64,000 nt of DNA from Pseudomonadota bacterium (GTDB lineage: Bacteria; Pseudomonadota; Alphaproteobacteria; Sphingomonadales; Sphingomonadaceae): positions 248,001 to 312,000 of the forward strand of contig JAJZTH010000001.1 of NCBI GenBank assembly GCA_021849075.1. The letters are read 5' to 3'. Of this stretch, positions 50,436 to 59,691 are shown one piece after another. The stretch's first letter is position 1, and the number at the start of each line of letters is the position of its first letter. Below the pieces are notes generated by a model. The model was given only the letters and a program-made list of their open reading frames with translations. It was not told the DNA's origin and searched no databases. The translations under genes were made by a program, and so were the position numbers.

Positions 50436-51142
50436 GCGGCGAATTGCGCATGCTGGGGCTGGCCCATGGCCTGCTGCTGGGCCTGTTGCTGGCCAGCCCG
50501 CTGATCGGGCCGGACATGCTGCCATGGGCGGTGCAGGCGCTGTTCCTGCTGGGCGGGTTCCAGCTGCGTCTGGCAGATCGGCGCTGGGATCTGCGCGGCG
50601 GGCCGATCGCATGGATCAGCCATATCCGCATGGCGCCCCGCCGGCTGCTGCCATGGGCGGCGGCGGCCGTGGTGGCGCTGATCGCCGGCCGGATCGACCT
50701 GGCGCAGGCGATCGTCGGCGCGACACTGCTGTGCGAATTGCTGGTCTATCCGATCAGCGCCCATCTGATCGCGCGGCTGGCGCGGCCGATGGTGGCGGGG
50801 CTGATCCTGCTGCTGATCGGGGTGCAGGGCGCGACGGGCAGCCCGATGCTCGGCTATGTCGTCGCGTTCCTGACCGGCCTGTCCACCTGCCTGTTCTGGC
50901 TGCGCGGTCCCGATGGCGATGGCCCGACGATGATCTGGGCGCTGGGCGCCACCACGGCCGCGATCGTCGCGCCGATCGTCGCGCCCATCACCTTGCCCTG
51001 CGCCTTTGCGGTCGGCACGGTCAGCGCCACGCTGGCGCTGGCGCATCTGTCGGTGCTGCGTCGTCGCCCGGTGCCATGGCGATCCGATCTCCGCCAGACC
51101 GTGCGGCGCGGCCTGTGGCTGGCCCCGGCCCGCCCGTTCTGA
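50432..51142 (+). CDS. Hypothetical polytopic membrane protein
   Basis: A 236-residue protein with six or seven hydrophobic helices and no recognised domain. It overlaps the ligase gene by 4 bases (ATGA), so it probably belongs to the same exopolysaccharide operon. Its stop lies 2 bases before the candidate promoter of the topoisomerase gene. Confidence 0.7.
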   Translation: MSGELRMLGLAHGLLLGLLLASPLIGPDMLPWAVQALFLLGGFQLRLADRRWDLRGGPIAWISHIRMAPRRLLPWAAAAVVALIAGRIDLAQAIVGATLLCELLVYPISAHLIARLARPMVAGLILLLIGVQGATGSPMLGYVVAFLTGLSTCLFWLRGPDGDGPTMIWALGATTAAIVAPIVAPITLPCAFAVGTVSATLALAHLSVLRRRPVPWRSDLRQTVRRGLWLAPARPF

Positions 51143-51144
51143 CG

Positions 51145-51169
51145 GGAACGAAGCGATCATCCAAGGGTT
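51145..51169 (+). promoter_or_regulatory. EcfG-like promoter before topoisomerase IB
   Basis: GGAAC at 51145-51149, 17 bases, GTT at 51167-51169 (GGTT with a 16-base spacer). This is close to the EcfG pattern GGAAC, 16-17 bases, CGTT. It fills most of the 48-base gap before the start codon at 51191. Confidence 0.45.
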
Positions 51170-51190
51170 TTGCGCCATGAGAAGGAGTTT

Positions 51191-52198
51191 ATGGCGCACC
51201 CCCCGATCGTCCATGCGGACGACTGCAATCCCGGCATCACACGGCGGGCGCTGAAACGCGGCTGGGCCTATCATGACGCGGATGGCCGGCGCATCACGGA
51301 CGCGGAAGAGGTCGCGCGGCTGAACGCCATCGCCTTGCCGCCCGCCTATCGCGACTGCTGGTTCTGCCCCTCGCCCTTTGGCCATATTCAGGCGACCGGC
51401 TATGACGATCGGGGCCGCAAACAATATCGCTATCACCCCGACTACCGCGCCGCGCGAGAGGCGGAGAAATATGCCGGCTGCCCCGATTTTGGCCGCGCCT
51501 TGCCGAAATTGCGCGAGCGGCTGGAAGCGGACCTGTCCAAACGCGGCCTGCGCAAGGAGCGCACCATCGCCGCCGTCGTGCGCCTGCTGGACCTGGCCAA
51601 GCTGCGCGTGGGCAATGAACATTATGCGACCACCAACAAGAGTTTCGGCGCGACCACGCTGCGCCGCCGTCACCTCGATATAAAGGGCAAGTCGCTGACG
51701 CTGCGCTACCGCGCCAAATCGGGCAAGCAGCAGCAACTGACCGTCACCGATACGCGCCTGCTGCGCTTCGTGCGGCAGGTGCAGGATCTGCCGGGCCAGC
51801 ATCTGTTCCAATATCTGGACGAGGATGGCGCGGCGCGGCCGATCACCTCCGGCGACGTCAACGCCTATATTGCGCAGGCCATGGGCGCGCCCTTCACCGC
51901 CAAGCATTTTCGCACCTGGGGCGCATCAACCATCGCGTTCGAAACGCTGGCCAGCGGTCCCGTTTCGCTGAAGGACATGATTGCCCCGGTGGCGCAAGCA
52001 TTGGGCAATACCCCGGCTATCAGTCGCAAAAGCTATATCCACCCTGCGCTGATCGCGCTGTGCAAGGACGGGCAGGATGATTGGCGCGCAGGGCTTCGCC
52101 TGCCGCGCCGGACGCGCTATCTGTCACGCGAGGAACGCGGGTTGATCGCTTTCCTCGACTCCCTTTCCGATTGCGCCCCGCTTGCAGCGGCGGCCTGA
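51191..52198 (+). CDS. DNA topoisomerase IB (poxvirus type)
   Basis: A 335-residue type IB topoisomerase that relaxes DNA through a 3'-phosphotyrosine. Typical order: WAYHDADGRRI, IALPPAYRDCWFCPSPFGHIQATGYDDRGRKQYRYHP, KERTIAAVVRLLDLAKLRVGNEHYATTNKSFGATTLRRRH (with catalytic Arg and Lys), FTAKHFRTWGAST, and the tyrosine in ISRKSYIHPAL (Y282). ATG at 51191 has GAAGGAG 3-5 bases upstream; a TTG at 51170 would place the ribosome-binding site inside the gene. Confidence 0.93.
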   Translation: MAHPPIVHADDCNPGITRRALKRGWAYHDADGRRITDAEEVARLNAIALPPAYRDCWFCPSPFGHIQATGYDDRGRKQYRYHPDYRAAREAEKYAGCPDFGRALPKLRERLEADLSKRGLRKERTIAAVVRLLDLAKLRVGNEHYATTNKSFGATTLRRRHLDIKGKSLTLRYRAKSGKQQQLTVTDTRLLRFVRQVQDLPGQHLFQYLDEDGAARPITSGDVNAYIAQAMGAPFTAKHFRTWGASTIAFETLASGPVSLKDMIAPVAQALGNTPAISRKSYIHPALIALCKDGQDDWRAGLRLPRRTRYLSREERGLIAFLDSLSDCAPLAAAA

Positions 52199-52231
52199 TC
52201 CCCCTTTCATTTCCTCCAGAACAGGACAGGC

Positions 52232-53392
52232 ATGGCCGACAAGAAAGACCCCACGCTTCCCGATATCAGTGTGACGCCGCCCAACCTTACCGAAATGTGG
52301 CACAGCACGATCCACTGGTTCCAGTTGCACTATATCCAGATATTGATCGCCATCGGCGCGGCGACGATCATCTATCTGGCGCTGGCGGCGATCCGCGAAT
52401 TGGGTAAGCGCCACCGGGGGCATGTCGGCGACGCGCTGGGCTATACCAATGTACTGGGCCGCGCGGCGGCGCGCACCACCCATTATTTCATGCTGCTGGT
52501 GTCCGCCCGGCTGGTGGTGGGCTATGCCGATGCGCCGGCGTCGCTGGCGAAGACCATCGGATTTCTGTTCACCGTCGCCGCCGTATTGCAGGCGGCGATC
52601 TGGGCGCGGGAGATCATCCTGGGCCTGATCGAGCGCAAGACTCTGGCGGAAGATGGCGGGGGCGAGACGCTGGCCAACGCCATGGGCCTGATCCGCGTGC
52701 TGGTCAGCTTTGCATTGTTTGCGATCGCCGCCGTGGTGGTGCTGGACAATCTGGGCGTCAATGTGACGGGTCTGGTCGCAGGTCTGGGCATTGGCGGCAT
52801 CGCCATCGGTCTGGCGGCGCAGGGCATTTTTTCCGATCTGTTCGCCGCCCTTTCCATCATCTTCGACAAGCCGTTCCGCCGGGGCGAGGTCATCACCTAT
52901 GACCAGACCACTGCGCGGGTGGAGAAGATCGGCCTCAAATCCACGCGACTGCGCGCGATGAGCGGCGAAAAGAAGGTGATGTCCAACGCCAATCTGTTGC
53001 AGAAGGAAATCACCAGTCTGCAAACGCTGACCCAGCGCCGGGTCACTTACGCCATTGGCATCATCTATCAGACGCACGAGGACAAGGCGGAGGCGATCCC
53101 CGCCATGTTGCAGGCGATCGTCGAGGCGGAAGGGCTGATCTTCGTCAATGCCGGCATCATCGCCTTTGGCGCGAGCAGCCTGGATTATCAGCTGAATTTC
53201 GATGTGCCCGATCCCGACCATCATGACTATTTCCAGATGCGCCACCGCATTGGCCTGGCCATCTGGAAAAAGTTCAATGCGGAGGGGATCGAGTTCGCCT
53301 ATCCCACCCAGACCAGCTTTACCGCCGCCCCGGATGGCAAGGCGATCATGCCCTATGCCGAAGTGCAGCCTGTGCGGCGGGTGGACGGCTAG
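52232..53392 (+). CDS. MscS-family mechanosensitive channel
   Basis: A 386-residue small-conductance mechanosensitive channel of the inner membrane. Four or five N-terminal helices, then the pore helix and beta domain LGVNVTGLVAGLGIGGIAIGLAAQGIFSDLFAALSIIFDKPFRRGEVI, which is the MscS signature, and a C-terminal alpha/beta domain. Starts 33 bases after topoisomerase IB and may share its transcript. A bidirectional hairpin follows. Confidence 0.94.
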   Translation: MADKKDPTLPDISVTPPNLTEMWHSTIHWFQLHYIQILIAIGAATIIYLALAAIRELGKRHRGHVGDALGYTNVLGRAAARTTHYFMLLVSARLVVGYADAPASLAKTIGFLFTVAAVLQAAIWAREIILGLIERKTLAEDGGGETLANAMGLIRVLVSFALFAIAAVVVLDNLGVNVTGLVAGLGIGGIAIGLAAQGIFSDLFAALSIIFDKPFRRGEVITYDQTTARVEKIGLKSTRLRAMSGEKKVMSNANLLQKEITSLQTLTQRRVTYAIGIIYQTHEDKAEAIPAMLQAIVEAEGLIFVNAGIIAFGASSLDYQLNFDVPDPDHHDYFQMRHRIGLAIWKKFNAEGIEFAYPTQTSFTAAPDGKAIMPYAEVQPVRRVDG

Positions 53393-53402
53393 AACAGAAG
53401 GA

Positions 53403-53433
53403 GCGGCGGGGCGATACATCATTGCCCCGCCGC
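53403..53433. terminator. Bidirectional terminator-like hairpin
   Basis: GCGGCGGGGC / GCCCCGCCGC with an 11-base loop between the convergent MscS and beta-helix genes. T content after the stem is modest on both sides. Confidence 0.7.
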
Positions 53434-53448
53434 CCTGTCCGTCGGTCT

Positions 53449-56400
53449 TTATTCGACCCGCGCCGCATATAGGCCATGATGTGACAGCATGAACAATGTC
53501 TTGCCGTCCGCCCCGCCGAACAACAGTTGCAGCGGCCGTTCGGGCGTGTCGATCCGGCCGATTTCCTTGCCGTCGGGCGCGTAGACGAAGACCTGACCAT
53601 TGGCGACATAGACGCGGCCCTGCGCATCACGCACCACGCCCTCCCCGCCACGATCGGCGAAGATTTTGAGGTCGGTCAGCGTGCCGCCCGCCCCTGCCAC
53701 GCCGCTATAGGTGCGGTTTTCCGATGCGTTGGTGACAAAGATGCGCTCGCCCGGCTTGCCCTGCACGAAACCGTAGCTGTCGAGCGAATGGGAGAAACGC
53801 AGGCCGCGATGGTCGGTCGGTCCCTGCGCGAAGACGCGCCAGGCCGGGAGCGCGATGCTGCCATCGGGCGAGACATAGGATTGGGCATTGGGCTGCGCCG
53901 TGTCGCGGGCGAACATGTCGGCCAGAGTGGTGAACTGGTAGCTTTTGGGATCGATCTGATCCTTGAATTCGCCATTCACCCACCAGTTGACCGGGAAGAC
54001 CGTCGCCGCGCCATTCTGTGCCGTCGGGGTGGCGGGAATGACGCTGATTTGGCTTTCGGGCGCGTCGGGCGTGACGCTGTAGACCGTGCCATTGCGGCCA
54101 TAAGAAGAGAGGACGAGCAGGTTCCCCGACTTGTCGATGGTGAGGTTCACCGGATCGAGCGCGGCGTCGCGCACCATTTCCAGACGACCCGCGTCGGACC
54201 AGCGCCAGATGCGCGAGAAGAAACGGTCGATGAAATAGAGCCGGCCCTGCGCATCAACCGCGCCGCCGCCAATGCCGTAAAAGCCATCGGCCAGCTTCTC
54301 TATCTTCGCGCCACTGAAGGTCGTGGGGGCGACGGGTTCGGGCTTGGCCGGCACGTCCAGCACGGCAAATTCGCGTTCGCGCACCTCGAGGCCGTGAGAC
54401 ACATCCGTAATCGCATTTTCGAACGGATATTTGGTGAGCCGCAGGAAGGTGGCGCAGCCATTTTCGTCACAGGTGCCGACGCCGCTTTCCGCATTCACAT
54501 GGACGTTGCGGAAACGGATATCGTGCGAGTTGTAGAGTGATACGGCCGTCGGCGCGGGCTTGCGCGTTCGGGTGACGCGATAGCCGTGGAAATTGGCGAC
54601 CAGGATGTTGCGGGAATCGCGGATTTCCAGCGCGACGGCATCGCCGCTCTCGCCCGCCTCCCCTTCGGTCTGGGGCGCGAGCAATTCCCAGTTGGCGACG
54701 CGGTTGAGGCCGATTTCGGTGCGGACATGATGTTCGACCGACGCCTGTATCAGGCGGCCGGGCGTTTGCGTGTCGGAGATCAGGATGCCGGGATGGCCAA
54801 AGCTGCTGGGGCTCCAGATATTGGCGAAGGTGCCGCCGCCGCCCTGCGTCACCCACAGGCTCGCATATTGGCCGGCCCAGCGGCGCGATGCGTCGGGATC
54901 GGCGGTGGCGTTGTTGTTATAGGGATTGCGCCGGCTGCCGTCGAAAGCGTCGGTGCCGTGGCCTCCCTGAAATTTGACGTCGTTGACCATGGAGTTGGCG
55001 CCGGCCTTCCACAACAGGCCGGTCGCGCGCGGATTGGCGCCGTTGGTGTCGAGCGCGATGCCCGCGACGATCGCGTCGCCGCCCTGTGCGCTTTCGACCA
55101 GCGCCTTGGGCGCGCCCACGCCCTGATACGCCGACGTGCCATCGGGCAGGACGATCTGTGTCAGGCTGGGGTGCAGGCCGATCATCACCGTATCGGCACG
55201 CAGGCGCAACGTGTCGCTGACCTTGTAGAAGCCGGCGGGGAGGTAGACGACGCGGTGGCTGTTGATCGCCTGTTGCAGCGCGGCGGTATCGTCCGTGCTG
55301 TTATCGCCCTTCGCGCCCAGCGTGCGGACATTCACCCAGTCGGACACAGGTGGCAGCGGACGGATGGCGGGCGCGCCCGGTGCGGGCAGGCTGGCGATGC
55401 TCTGCGCCTGCATATCCGTCTTATATTCGCCGATGCGGCCTAGGCCCGGCAGGGTCAGGCCGTGGGTGAAGGACGTGACCTTGTAGCTTGCCCCCTTCCC
55501 CGACACCGTTCGGCCGCTCTCGCGGAAGCGGGCGAAGGTGGGCGTGTTGGCGGCCAGCACATTCTGGAAGCCGACCTGCGTATAGACATTTTTCTCATTG
55601 GAGATGATGACGCCGGCCTTCGACACATTTTCGAAGCGGACGTCCTGACCCCAGAGCCAGTCGCCATAGCCCCGGTCGATCTCGATCCCGACCGGCACAT
55701 TGCGGAAGGCGACGTTGAGCAGGGTCAGGCCCGCTTCATGTTCGCGGATGGCGGCGTCGCGCTGCCCTTCGAAGGTCGCGTCGACCAAGGCGAAGGGCCA
55801 GGCGGGCGAGGTTTTTTCCGCCAATATGCCATAGCGGCCGCCCTTGAAGTGCAGATCCTCCGCTTCGTTGGCGACATGATAAAGGCCGGCAAGGCCCGAT
55901 CCGATGTCGAAATCGACATGGCTGACAAAGCTGTGCTGGGCGGAGTGGAAGCGGATCGCGGTCGCGGCCGGATTGCCCTCGCCAATCCGGAAATCGATAT
56001 TGCCGAGCGCGGAATAGAAGGTGCCGGGATTGGCGTCGGCCACAGTCTTGTCGAAGGGAACGCTGCCGGCCGGGGGGAAGGCGGCGGGCGTGCCATCCTT
56101 GTCGGTCTGACGCTTGCCGCCGGCGAAGATCAGCATATGGGCGACACCGCGCTGAAAGCCGGGAGTGTTGGCCCCCAGTTCGATCACTGGGCGGTTTTCG
56201 CCGATGCCGAAGATGCGCACGCCCGGCCACAGGAACAGGGTGCGGCTGATGCGATATGTGCCGGCGGGGAGAAAGACGATGCCGCCACCGCCCTTTGCCG
56301 CCGCTTGATCGATCGCCTGCTGGATCGCCGCGCTGTCATCGGCGCGGCCATCGCCCACGCCCTTCACGCGCACGGCGCGGGCGTCGTCGGGCATGCTGGT

Positions 56401-56499
56401 GTAGACGGATGGCGATGCAAAGGCGGTTTGCGCCGCCGCCAGACATAGCAGCACCGACGCACAGGCTCCGCTCAATCCACCATTTAGGCGACGATACAT
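53449..56499 (-). CDS. Twin beta-helix (pectate lyase 3/GH55-like) protein with C-terminal beta-propeller, paralogue 1
   Basis: Exported 1016-residue protein. Signal peptide to about residue 28; first Pectate_lyase_3-type repeat GVGDGRADDSAAIQQAIDQA...GGIVFLPAGTYRI (47-84) and a second GAKGDNSTDDTAALQQAINSHRVVYLPAGFYKV (396-427), the double start seen in GH55-like twin beta-helix enzymes. From about 725 on, SMP-30/NHL-like propeller blades are repeated (GGGAVDAQGRLYFIDRFFSRIWRW; TIDKSGNLLVLSS; VVRDAQGRVYVANGQVFVYAPDGKEIGRI). The substrate is not known; a beta-1,3-glucan or pectin-like glycan is possible. Paralogue 2 lies at 59692. The receptor gene upstream ends in a terminator, so this gene may have its own promoter in the 80-base gap. 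Confidence 0.82.
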   Translation of the reverse strand: MYRRLNGGLSGACASVLLCLAAAQTAFASPSVYTSMPDDARAVRVKGVGDGRADDSAAIQQAIDQAAAKGGGGIVFLPAGTYRISRTLFLWPGVRIFGIGENRPVIELGANTPGFQRGVAHMLIFAGGKRQTDKDGTPAAFPPAGSVPFDKTVADANPGTFYSALGNIDFRIGEGNPAATAIRFHSAQHSFVSHVDFDIGSGLAGLYHVANEAEDLHFKGGRYGILAEKTSPAWPFALVDATFEGQRDAAIREHEAGLTLLNVAFRNVPVGIEIDRGYGDWLWGQDVRFENVSKAGVIISNEKNVYTQVGFQNVLAANTPTFARFRESGRTVSGKGASYKVTSFTHGLTLPGLGRIGEYKTDMQAQSIASLPAPGAPAIRPLPPVSDWVNVRTLGAKGDNSTDDTAALQQAINSHRVVYLPAGFYKVSDTLRLRADTVMIGLHPSLTQIVLPDGTSAYQGVGAPKALVESAQGGDAIVAGIALDTNGANPRATGLLWKAGANSMVNDVKFQGGHGTDAFDGSRRNPYNNNATADPDASRRWAGQYASLWVTQGGGGTFANIWSPSSFGHPGILISDTQTPGRLIQASVEHHVRTEIGLNRVANWELLAPQTEGEAGESGDAVALEIRDSRNILVANFHGYRVTRTRKPAPTAVSLYNSHDIRFRNVHVNAESGVGTCDENGCATFLRLTKYPFENAITDVSHGLEVREREFAVLDVPAKPEPVAPTTFSGAKIEKLADGFYGIGGGAVDAQGRLYFIDRFFSRIWRWSDAGRLEMVRDAALDPVNLTIDKSGNLLVLSSYGRNGTVYSVTPDAPESQISVIPATPTAQNGAATVFPVNWWVNGEFKDQIDPKSYQFTTLADMFARDTAQPNAQSYVSPDGSIALPAWRVFAQGPTDHRGLRFSHSLDSYGFVQGKPGERIFVTNASENRTYSGVAGAGGTLTDLKIFADRGGEGVVRDAQGRVYVANGQVFVYAPDGKEIGRIDTPERPLQLLFGGADGKTLFMLSHHGLYAARVE

Positions 56500-56512
56500 C
56501 CATCAGGCTCCG

Positions 56513-56550
56513 TAAAAAAGAAGACGTCCCGGCCGTGCAGGACCGGGACG
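56513..56550 (-). terminator. Rho-independent terminator after the carbohydrate receptor
   Basis: On the minus strand GTCCCGG (56549-56543) pairs with CCGGGAC (56532-56526) around 10 bases, then GTCTTCTTTTTT. It follows the receptor stop by about 30 bases. Confidence 0.8.
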
Positions 56551-56579
56551 AGTTTGGGGGGAGGTAATCTTATTTTCTA

Positions 56580-59555
56580 TCAGAAGTTGAAGCGGACGCC
56601 CGCGCGGTAGATGCGGCCCAGCGTGTCGTAGAGCGCGGGGTTCACATCGAGGCCGGTATTGGTCTGGGGCGAGGCGACGGGGTCCTTGTCGAACAGATTG
56701 TCGACCTTGCCATAGATGGAGATGCGGTCGTTGAACTTGAAGGTCGCGCCGATGTCCACATAGAAGGCGCCCTTCATCTTGTTATAATCGATCGTCGGGT
56801 GGTTGCCGGTGGAGGCCGGGCAGGACGATTGGCAGACGACATATTGGTTGCCGAAGGTGCCGTCGCTGAACCAGCGTTCCTGCACCGTCAGGCTGAGCTT
56901 GCCGCTGTCATAGGTCTGCACCGCCAGCCATTTCCAGTCCGGCGTATTGCCATTATTGGCCCCGGCCTGATCGATCGGATCGACCCCGGCAATGCCGGCG
57001 CTGACGACGAACTTGCGGATATGGGTGCCCAGCGCGCGGACGGTGAAGCTGCCCGGCAGGCCCAGCGGCTGCTGCCACTGATAGCTCGCCTCGATATCGA
57101 AGCCGCTGGTGCGCCAGGACGCCAGATTGAACGGCTGGACATTGACATAGTTCAGGCCCGGATCGGCATTGTCGAGGCTGAAGCCGCCGCAGAATGCCTG
57201 ATTGCCGTCATAGCAGAATTGGACGATCTGCTGCGCCGACAGGCTGGACACCACGCCCTTCAGCTTGATGTCATAATAGTCGAACGACAGGCTGAGGCCC
57301 GGCAGCCAGGAGGGGCGCGCCAGCACGATGCCGACTTCGGTGTTGCGGGCGATTTCCGGCTTCAGACTGGCGTTGCCGATCGTGTTCTGGAAAATCTGCA
57401 CCGCCCGGCCCTGGAAAGGATCGTTGAAGCTGGGGACAGAGGTGACGGTCGGCGCGGCGAACAGTTCCGACAGGTTGGGCGCGCGGACGTCGCGCGAGGT
57501 GACGGCGCGCAGACGGATGCCGTCAAGCGGGGTGTCCCAGGTGCCGCCGACCTTCCACGCCCAGACTGTGCCCGACGTGCTGTAATGGGTGCCACGTCCC
57601 GCCGCATTCAGATTGGCGCGGCCCATCGACTGGCTGTCGAACAGCGGCATGTCGATTTCCACGAAGCCTTCATAGACTTCATATTTGCCACGGCCATTCT
57701 TGTAATTGCCGGCCGCCCAGTTGCTGCCCAGCGAGCTGTTGAGCAGCGGATCGGCCGGATAATCGGCGCTGTTGGGGCTGAGCGCGGAGACGCCTGCGCC
57801 ATAAGGGTCGGCATTCACGCGGTAAAATTCACGGCGATATTCCGCGCCGAAGGCGAGCGAGAGCGGCCCGGCCCACAATTCCAGCGGATTGCCCGAGAAG
57901 TTGAGGCTGGCGACGTCCTGCGTCAGCTTCGTATGCTGGAACGGGCCATTTTCATGCGGCGCGACATAGGCGAGCGCGGCGGCGGAAGGGGTGAAATCGC
58001 CAAAGACGTTGATCGGCACGCAGCCATTGGCGCGGGCGACCGGATCGGCGCAGACGATCGCGCCATTGAGGGTGATCGCATTGGACGCCGCCGCATAGCG
58101 GCTTTGCAGCACGATATCCTTCACCCGAATGTCCGAAATGGTGATGCCATGTTCATAATAGGCGTCATAATTCCAGTCGGTGCCGGCAGCGGCAAACTTG
58201 CCCTTGGCCCCGGCGACGAAGCGATATTGCTTGCGATCGGTATAGACCTGCGGATCGGGGAAGGCGCCGTTGGAGGAACCGAAGCTGAAGGAGGTGATGC
58301 CGGCGGCCGCGCACTGATCGCGCACCGACTGGGGCAGATAGGCGTTGGCGCAATCCACCGTCAGGCTGGAGCGGGTATAGCCGGGATTGGGCTGGTTGTT
58401 GGTCTTTACCTGCGCGACGTTGACGGTGACATAGGCTTCATTGTCTTCGGCAAAGTCATAGCCGATCCGGCCATAGCCGTTGATGCGTTCCAGCGAGGAT
58501 TTGAGCGACGCGCCAGACCCCGGCGCACCCGACAGGTCGCCGCCTTCGCAGAAGCTGTTGCCGCGATAGCAATTGGCCACCGCGCCAGTGCCGGTCGGCG
58601 TGCCGCCCGATCCATAGTTGAACTGATAGGGATTGCCCTGTCGATCGAAGGCGATGCCCTGCAACGGGCCGTTATTGATCAGGCCATAGCGCGCATATTG
58701 ATAGGGCTGGGCATAGTCGCGATAGTTGAACTGCGGCAGGCCATTGTTGGTCTGGCCCGTGTTCATCAGCGTGGTGGCGCGATACCAGTTGCGGCTGCCG
58801 GCCAGATCCGTGCCGAAATCGCCCGCGCCAACGCCGCCTTCATGATCATATTCGCCGCTGACCACCACATGCAGGCGATCGTCCATGAAGGATTTGCCAT
58901 AGGCGGCCTGCACCAGCGCGGTTTCATCATCGCCATATTTGGTGATGCTGCCCAGGATATTGCCCTTGAACCCTTCGAAATGCGTGTCGGTGATGAAGTT
59001 GACGACGCCGCCGACCGCATCCGACCCATAGGAAGCCGATGCGCCGCCAGTGACGACATCGACGCGCTTCACCAGCAATTGCGGGAACATGGAAATGTCG
59101 GGAACGCCGGTGACGTTGGCGCCGACGACGCGCTGGCCATCCAGCAGCGTCAGGGTGCGGATCGGGCCAAGGCCGCGCAGCGAGAAGGAGCTGAGGCCCT
59201 GTTGCCCGCTCGATGTGGAGAAGGTGCCGGTCGCCGCGCCGGTCGATCCTTGCAGCGAGGGCAGCTGGGCGATGGTGTTGAAGATGTTGGGCTGGGCGTT
59301 GTTGACGATCTGCTCTTCACCGATGACTGTGGTGGGCGTGGGCGCGTTGAAACCGCTGGTGGTGATGCGCGATCCGGTGACGACGATGTCGGCGGCGCGG
59401 GGGGCATCGGCCTGCGCGGCATCTTCCTGTGGCGCGACGCTTTGAACGGGTTCCGGGGCAGTCTGGGCCTGCGCCGCGCCCGCCAGCGCCATGGTCGCCA
59501 CGGCGGCCAGGCTGACGCTGGCCAGATGCCGGTGGAGTGCGATCGTCACTTTCAT
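56580..59555 (-). CDS. TonB-dependent receptor of the carbohydrate locus
   Basis: Large outer-membrane receptor, 991 residues, of the type used by sphingomonads and caulobacters for oligosaccharides. Signal peptide ending AGAAQA-QTA, a Gln/Ala-rich linker, TonB-box-like ADIVVTGSRI, plug with PTPTTVIGEEQIVNNAQPNIFNTIAQLPSLQG, SLRGLGPIRTLTLLDGQRVVG and VDVVTGGASASYGSDAVGGVVNFITD, and a barrel ending YRAGVRFNF. Flanked on both sides by secreted beta-helix proteins on the same strand, so it most likely imports the sugars they release. A palindromic operator lies 99 bases upstream. Confidence 0.88.
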   Translation of the reverse strand: MKVTIALHRHLASVSLAAVATMALAGAAQAQTAPEPVQSVAPQEDAAQADAPRAADIVVTGSRITTSGFNAPTPTTVIGEEQIVNNAQPNIFNTIAQLPSLQGSTGAATGTFSTSSGQQGLSSFSLRGLGPIRTLTLLDGQRVVGANVTGVPDISMFPQLLVKRVDVVTGGASASYGSDAVGGVVNFITDTHFEGFKGNILGSITKYGDDETALVQAAYGKSFMDDRLHVVVSGEYDHEGGVGAGDFGTDLAGSRNWYRATTLMNTGQTNNGLPQFNYRDYAQPYQYARYGLINNGPLQGIAFDRQGNPYQFNYGSGGTPTGTGAVANCYRGNSFCEGGDLSGAPGSGASLKSSLERINGYGRIGYDFAEDNEAYVTVNVAQVKTNNQPNPGYTRSSLTVDCANAYLPQSVRDQCAAAGITSFSFGSSNGAFPDPQVYTDRKQYRFVAGAKGKFAAAGTDWNYDAYYEHGITISDIRVKDIVLQSRYAAASNAITLNGAIVCADPVARANGCVPINVFGDFTPSAAALAYVAPHENGPFQHTKLTQDVASLNFSGNPLELWAGPLSLAFGAEYRREFYRVNADPYGAGVSALSPNSADYPADPLLNSSLGSNWAAGNYKNGRGKYEVYEGFVEIDMPLFDSQSMGRANLNAAGRGTHYSTSGTVWAWKVGGTWDTPLDGIRLRAVTSRDVRAPNLSELFAAPTVTSVPSFNDPFQGRAVQIFQNTIGNASLKPEIARNTEVGIVLARPSWLPGLSLSFDYYDIKLKGVVSSLSAQQIVQFCYDGNQAFCGGFSLDNADPGLNYVNVQPFNLASWRTSGFDIEASYQWQQPLGLPGSFTVRALGTHIRKFVVSAGIAGVDPIDQAGANNGNTPDWKWLAVQTYDSGKLSLTVQERWFSDGTFGNQYVVCQSSCPASTGNHPTIDYNKMKGAFYVDIGATFKFNDRISIYGKVDNLFDKDPVASPQTNTGLDVNPALYDTLGRIYRAGVRFNF

Positions 59556-59653
59556 CTATCCATCCCCTTTTATCGCCGGCAGCCCTCCCGGCGCCGGTGT
59601 GCCCATGGCGGGCTATTGTCTGTGTATTATCCCGGGCCTTGCTTCCCTGCACT

Positions 59654-59669
59654 TACGACATAGGTCGTA
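59654..59669 (-). promoter_or_regulatory. Shared palindromic operator, copy 1
   Basis: TACGACATAGGTCGTA, an inverted repeat TACGAC-N4-GTCGTA, between paralogue 2 and the receptor gene. The wider block ACTTRCGACAWAGGTCGTAG is repeated at 62791. The regulator is not in the window. Confidence 0.7.
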
Positions 59670-59691
59670 GATGGTGCGGAACGCCCGCTTT

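Noticed and set aside
56799..59663. 954-residue plus-strand frame opposite the carbohydrate receptor
   Set aside because: There is no motif, and the minus-strand receptor is complete with signal peptide, plug and terminal phenylalanine.
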